Source: Zoroaster sp. YZ-2022
Lineage: Eukaryota; Echinodermata; Asteroidea; Forcipulatida; Zoroasteridae
Length of the DNA stretch: 64,000 nucleotides
Assembly (NCBI GenBank): GCA_029582265.1
Contig: JAQQFT010000023.1
Span: forward strand, 3,249,071 to 3,313,070
Reading direction: 5' to 3'
Shown: positions 60,915 to 64,000 of the stretch, piece after piece
How the letters are laid out: each line of letters opens with the position of its first letter
How positions within the stretch are numbered: the stretch's first letter is position 1
The notes under the pieces: generated by a model
Seen by the model: only the letters and a program-made list of their open reading frames with translations
Told to the model about the DNA's origin: nothing
Databases searched by the model: none
Position numbers and translations under genes: made by a program

Positions 60915-61968
60915 TTATGCACCCACACCTTCAACATGTCCACCCCCCTTTTCGACACAAAGCTGACAGCGACGGAGCATGTCCTGCACTGCTCGTCTCA
61001 CCATAGCCGGATTATTGCGTAAGCATCCACTTCATTTCGAATACGGCCCTGCAATTCATCAAGATCAGGGGGAGGAGTTAAACCCCTTTTGTTCTTCAAA
61101 TGTCCCCAAGGAAATAGTCACATGGTGAGGTCAGGTGATCTTGGTGGCCATTCCACCTCATGGTTGACGGCGATGACTCGTTCGCCAAAGAGTTCCCTCA
61201 GACGATCTCGGACAGCGATAAGGCGATGTGCTGGGGCGCCATCTTGGGCCCCAGAGTTGTCTGAAGACCGCACGAACCTGTCGCTCAAAGTGTCCTGCAG
61301 CTGCGGTAAACGTTATCATTGAGCATCTGCAGATACATTACCATTGACATTCCTTTGAAAGAAAACGGTCCGATCAGCTGACCACTTCCACAAAGTCCTA
61401 ACCAAACAGTCCACTTTTGTCGCCCTCATGTTAACCTCAAATTGAATTCTGGGGTGTCTGCTGGGCATATTCAGAACATAATGCGTATTGACCTTGCCTT
61501 TCCCATGGAGAAAGCAGCTTCGTCGCCGATTACGAGTTCCGCAGAAATTGACATCTCTCGGTACGGCTATCAACCATCTGGCAAACGCCAGCCTTCTAGC
61601 AAAATCTCCGGGCGTAAGTTGATGTCGGATGAATCGATATGGATGCTGGTGGAGGTCCAACTGTGATTCGTTGAATGTCGCCGAAGGCAATCTCAGCCCA
61701 TTTCGCCTTGCGTGGTCCCTAGGATGCCCCAAAAAGTGCGCTCACTGCTGCAATGTTCCTTCTGATCGCCCGGTGCGCCTCCTGCCAGAATTCTTGTTGC
61801 GGTTGAGGCTAGTATGCCATACTCTTGATATTTTCTAACATTCGCCCAGATGGTTTTGGCTGCTGGCTCGTTCTGGGAAACGTTCCGAAGCATCGCGAGT
61901 TTGCTGCAAACGTGAGTTTGGTGAAATGTTGTAATCACGAAAACTGCTGTTAAGTCGTTAGTTGCCAT
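60915..61968 (-). pseudogene. Tc1/mariner-type transposase of element 2, frameshifted
   Basis: The minus strand begins with MATNDLTAVF (61968) and runs through an N-terminal region with SGRRRTGRSEGTLQQ in an alternate frame. It continues with DLHQHPYRFIRHQLTPGDFA, QDGAPAHRLIAVRDRLREL (second catalytic D), VEWPPRSPDL, then PCDYFLG in a shifted frame (third D), and PPDLDELQGRIRNEV. It ends AVQDMLRRCQLCVEKGGGHV and stops at 60915. About 351 codons, a normal length. I count 41 residues between the second and third D. The first catalytic D block is not clear. Several frameshifts make it inactive as read. Confidence 0.9.
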
Positions 61969-62113
61969 CTTTCCAACTACCTGTCCCTAAACCCAGGCCC
62001 TTCTTAAATACCAACTTGAAGAAAGGATGTCGTAACAGACGATTACCGCACCAGCTAAAAATCTTACATAATCATCTAGGCAGTCAAGTGATGCGTCCAT
62101 TTCGACTCCCTTT

Positions 62114-62321
62114 GAACTGATTACCCAAACTTGCAAAATGCGATTTGAATTTGCCATTTTCAATAACAATGTACTGGGCCAGTGACAGCAAGGGATCGAT
62201 ACAGGTATCAATGGAAAGCTGAGGAGTTCTCTTCTTTGGTACACTACATGTAAATTGTCAAACTAAATAACCTTGGCATATTAACGCCCTGAATTGGATT
62301 ACCTTTTTTGATACGCACTGT
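62114..62321. repeat. Right terminal inverted repeat of transposon 2
   Basis: Reverse complement of the left arm with a few substitutions and one-base indels. Confidence 0.92.
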
Positions 62322-62338
62322 ATATATATATATATATA
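62321..62338. repeat. Short (TA)n tract
   Basis: About 18 bp of TA at the right end of transposon 2, next to the tail of the Penelope-like element. Confidence 0.9.
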
Positions 62339-62541
62339 CATAAATTAAATCGAGGTGGCCTTAGCTGATCCAATCCGGGCGTTCATCAGAGGCTTTGACA
62401 AGTACAACATAAAACTCATCTATTTATAGGAAAAGGAAAAGCAAGGATCATGGGGCATCCAAAAGGCGGGAAAATAGTGACCAATTAAAGATAAGCATCA
62501 GTCTAGAAAAGGCCAATAGAGTATCAGAAGTGAACAAAGGA

Positions 62542-62650
62542 ATTATTGAGCACACAATAAGTAGATGGCAGCTTATGGTAGTTAGGTAAAAGAGGATTAT
62601 TGAGCCACAATAGGTAGAAGTGGCAGCTTGTAGTGAAGCTGGCATAAACA
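62542..62650. repeat. Two-copy tandem duplication, about 54 bp
   Basis: ATTATTGAGCACACAATAAG followed by TAGATGGCAGCTT at 62542 recurs as ATTATTGAGCCACAATAGG followed by TAGAAGTGGCAGCTT at 62596. The copies have diverged by several indels. Confidence 0.7.
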
Positions 62651-62788
62651 TAGGACAATACAAAGGATACGACAACAAAAGTTTTTGGGGGCCTACAAAT
62701 TGAGGAGTTGATGGGGTGTAAATAGCTAAATTAAAATAGTTATATGAGAGACAGTTTGAAAAATGTAAAGTATACAAGATAAGATAAA

Positions 62789-63215
62789 GCAACAGGTTAA
62801 AGCAAATACCTGAAGATAGAACAAGTTAGGACATAGACCTGAAAAGTAACAGGTTAAAAAAAATACCTGAAAATAGAACGAAGGTTAAAACAAATACCTG
62901 AAAAGAGAACAGGTTAAACAGATACCTGAAATAGAACAGGTTGGGACAAAGACCTGAAAAATAACAGGTTAAAAAAAATACTTGAAAAGAGAACAGGTTA
63001 AAACAGATACCCGAAAGGAGTACAGGTTGAAACAAATACCTGAAAGAGAACAGGTTAAGCAAATACCTGAAAAAGAACAGGTTAAACAAATAGCTGAAAA
63101 ACAGGTTGAAGCAAATACCTGAAAAGGAACAGCTTAAGACAACTACCTGAAAATAGAACAGGTTAGGACAAAATCTGAAAAAAAAAGGTTACAACAAATG
63201 CCTGAAATAGGTAAA
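62789..63215. repeat. Minisatellite, unit about 28 bp, about 15 copies
   Basis: Units of the type AACAGGTTAAAACAAATACC plus TGAAAAGAG repeat head to tail with 24-31 bp spacing. Alternating variants read GGTTGGGACAAAGACC or GGTTAGGACATAGACC. It lies just 3' of the GIY-YIG domain in the element's orientation. A minus-strand frame rich in Leu-Phe-Ser through this block is a by-product. Confidence 0.93.
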
Positions 63216-63560
63216 GGTAGCTGGGTTATTTGATACCTAAGGATATTGAGGGCCATAGGGTTGAAGTGTTTCAGTTGATGTATCCAGTGTAACTCCCTAA
63301 GTTTGCGATGTGTATCATTGCAGCAGGCTTCAATTACAATGAGTTCAACATCATTAATGCTATGATTAGGGCTGTTAAAAAGGGTAGCCACAGGGGAGGT
63401 TTTTAAGTTTTCACAGAGGAAACATGGTTGGCAAAGAGGAGACACAATTTGGGCTTTGTCTCCCTATATATTGTATATCACATCTTTACATGAGATTACA
63501 TATAACATTGGTGTGTCACACTGGGGTTTAGTTCTGATTGTGTAGGTGAGACCAGTACTT
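63215..63560 (-). pseudogene. GIY-YIG endonuclease domain of the Penelope-like element, broken
   Basis: This domain nicks the target so that the element can prime reverse transcription. On the minus strand TNVICNLM, a stop, then RCDIQYIGRQSPNC (about 63445-63515) gives the YIG half with its Cys residues. A different frame then gives SPVATLFNSPNHSINDVELI, followed by CCNDTHRKLRELHWIHQLKH and FNPMALNI (to about 63240). The HFN..HS..D, RE..WI..L and P.GLN positions are the conserved second half of this domain. One stop and at least one frameshift interrupt it, so it is probably inactive. Confidence 0.8.
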
Positions 63561-64000
63561 GGCTTTTCACCTTCTGAGCAGGTTTGAGATACAAACAGGT
63601 TTTGCATCCGAGCGGTTACACTTAGAGCACCGTGGTGATTCAGGATCAGTGATGTTAGGTCACTGTTAGTTAGAGCCAGCCCGAACCAATGAGGTTACGG
63701 GGCGACGGAAAGCAATCAAAGGGGGCTCAGGGATGGCTGAGCGTAACCTGTTGGAGGAGTGTAAAATAGTCATGTTATCATTTACGATAGATGAATGTCT
63801 GCAAACTGGGGATAAGTCGTACCAGGGCACTCTGTTAGGAGGGTTTTGTTACCCGGGAGCCAAGAGGGTGCTACGGGGTACAGAGGGCCCTGTTGATGGC
63901 TAGTTGACCCTGCGTTTGCTATGACCCGATACAAGGTGTTGCCTCAGTTCAGACGACCGTTTCGTATAAAGTATCGGTGGAACAGATACGTCTTACACGG

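Larger units (their letters stand above)
60615..62321 (-). mobile_element. Tc1/mariner-type DNA transposon 2 with long TIRs
   Basis: An element of about 1.7 kb with inverted repeats of about 206 bp beginning ACAGTGCGTATCAAAAAAGG at both ends, bounded by TA-rich sequence, with one minus-strand transposase. The tips share ACAGTG-GTATCAAAAAA with element 1, so the two belong to the same group. Confidence 0.93.
62339..64000 (-). mobile_element. Penelope-like retroelement, 3' portion, continuing past the window
   Basis: Minus-strand signatures, from the window edge inward: a linker reading EPPLIAFRRPVTSLVRAG (about 63675-63735), a Cys-rich stretch CSKCN, a GIY-YIG endonuclease, then a non-coding tail with a minisatellite. 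The PLIAFRRP linker followed by Cys motifs and GIY-YIG is the known arrangement between reverse transcriptase and endonuclease in Penelope-like elements. The RT itself would lie beyond 64000. The left boundary at the (TA)n tract is a guess. Confidence 0.8.

Noticed and set aside
62826..63089. 87-codon minus-strand frame rich in Leu, Phe and Ser as a membrane protein
   Set aside because: It is the translation of the 28-bp minisatellite.

Overview
This window looks like a metazoan nuclear genome, most likely a marine invertebrate, and comes from a scaffolded long-read assembly. The evidence is spliced coding exons, a THAP zinc finger, a P2X7-C-terminal-like domain, a non-LTR retrotransposon reverse transcriptase, Tc1/mariner transposons, a Penelope-like element with a GIY-YIG endonuclease, (TA)n microsatellites and very large satellite arrays. 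Nothing suggests a prokaryote. I cannot name the species.

Layout. 1-1905: satellite A, unit about 190 bp, ending in a hairpin. 1906-2326: spacer. 2327-4834: satellite B, unit about 240 bp. 4835-5334: 500 N. 5335-39296: satellite C, unit about 230 bp, roughly 148 head-to-tail copies filling a whole contig. 39297-39796: a second 500-N gap. B and C are two branches of one satellite. They share about 160 bp per unit and differ in the remainder.

39797-50450 is a gene-remnant region. It holds a minus-strand non-LTR retrotransposon carcass (about 40135-42190), a foldback element (42593-42679), and plus-strand pieces resembling a P2X7 C-terminal-domain gene (42800-44085). Several unrecognised coding-like minus-strand pieces follow (44156-49003), then a minus-strand THAP-domain first exon (49992-50320) with a CRE, octamer and GC-box cluster upstream. 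Between about 42.3 and 49.1 kb homopolymers look stretched and reading frames break at them, so many apparent frameshifts may be consensus errors.

50451-54497: mostly non-coding, with an 11-bp-arm hairpin, a 68-codon frame broken by one stop, and satellite D (unit about 82 bp, about 35 copies) that contains a four-monomer higher-order repeat of about 333 bp.

54498-64000: a LINE 3' tail (55506-55736), a gene made of short acidic phase-0 exons (56857-58034), and two Tc1/mariner elements with TIRs of more than 200 bp (58262-60299 and 60615-62321) set in (TA)n tracts. Both have a decayed minus-strand transposase with DD41D-like spacing. The window ends in a minus-strand Penelope-like element whose 3' region carries a minisatellite of about 28 bp. 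The genes do not form an operon or shared pathway; the window is dominated by repeats and mobile-element debris.
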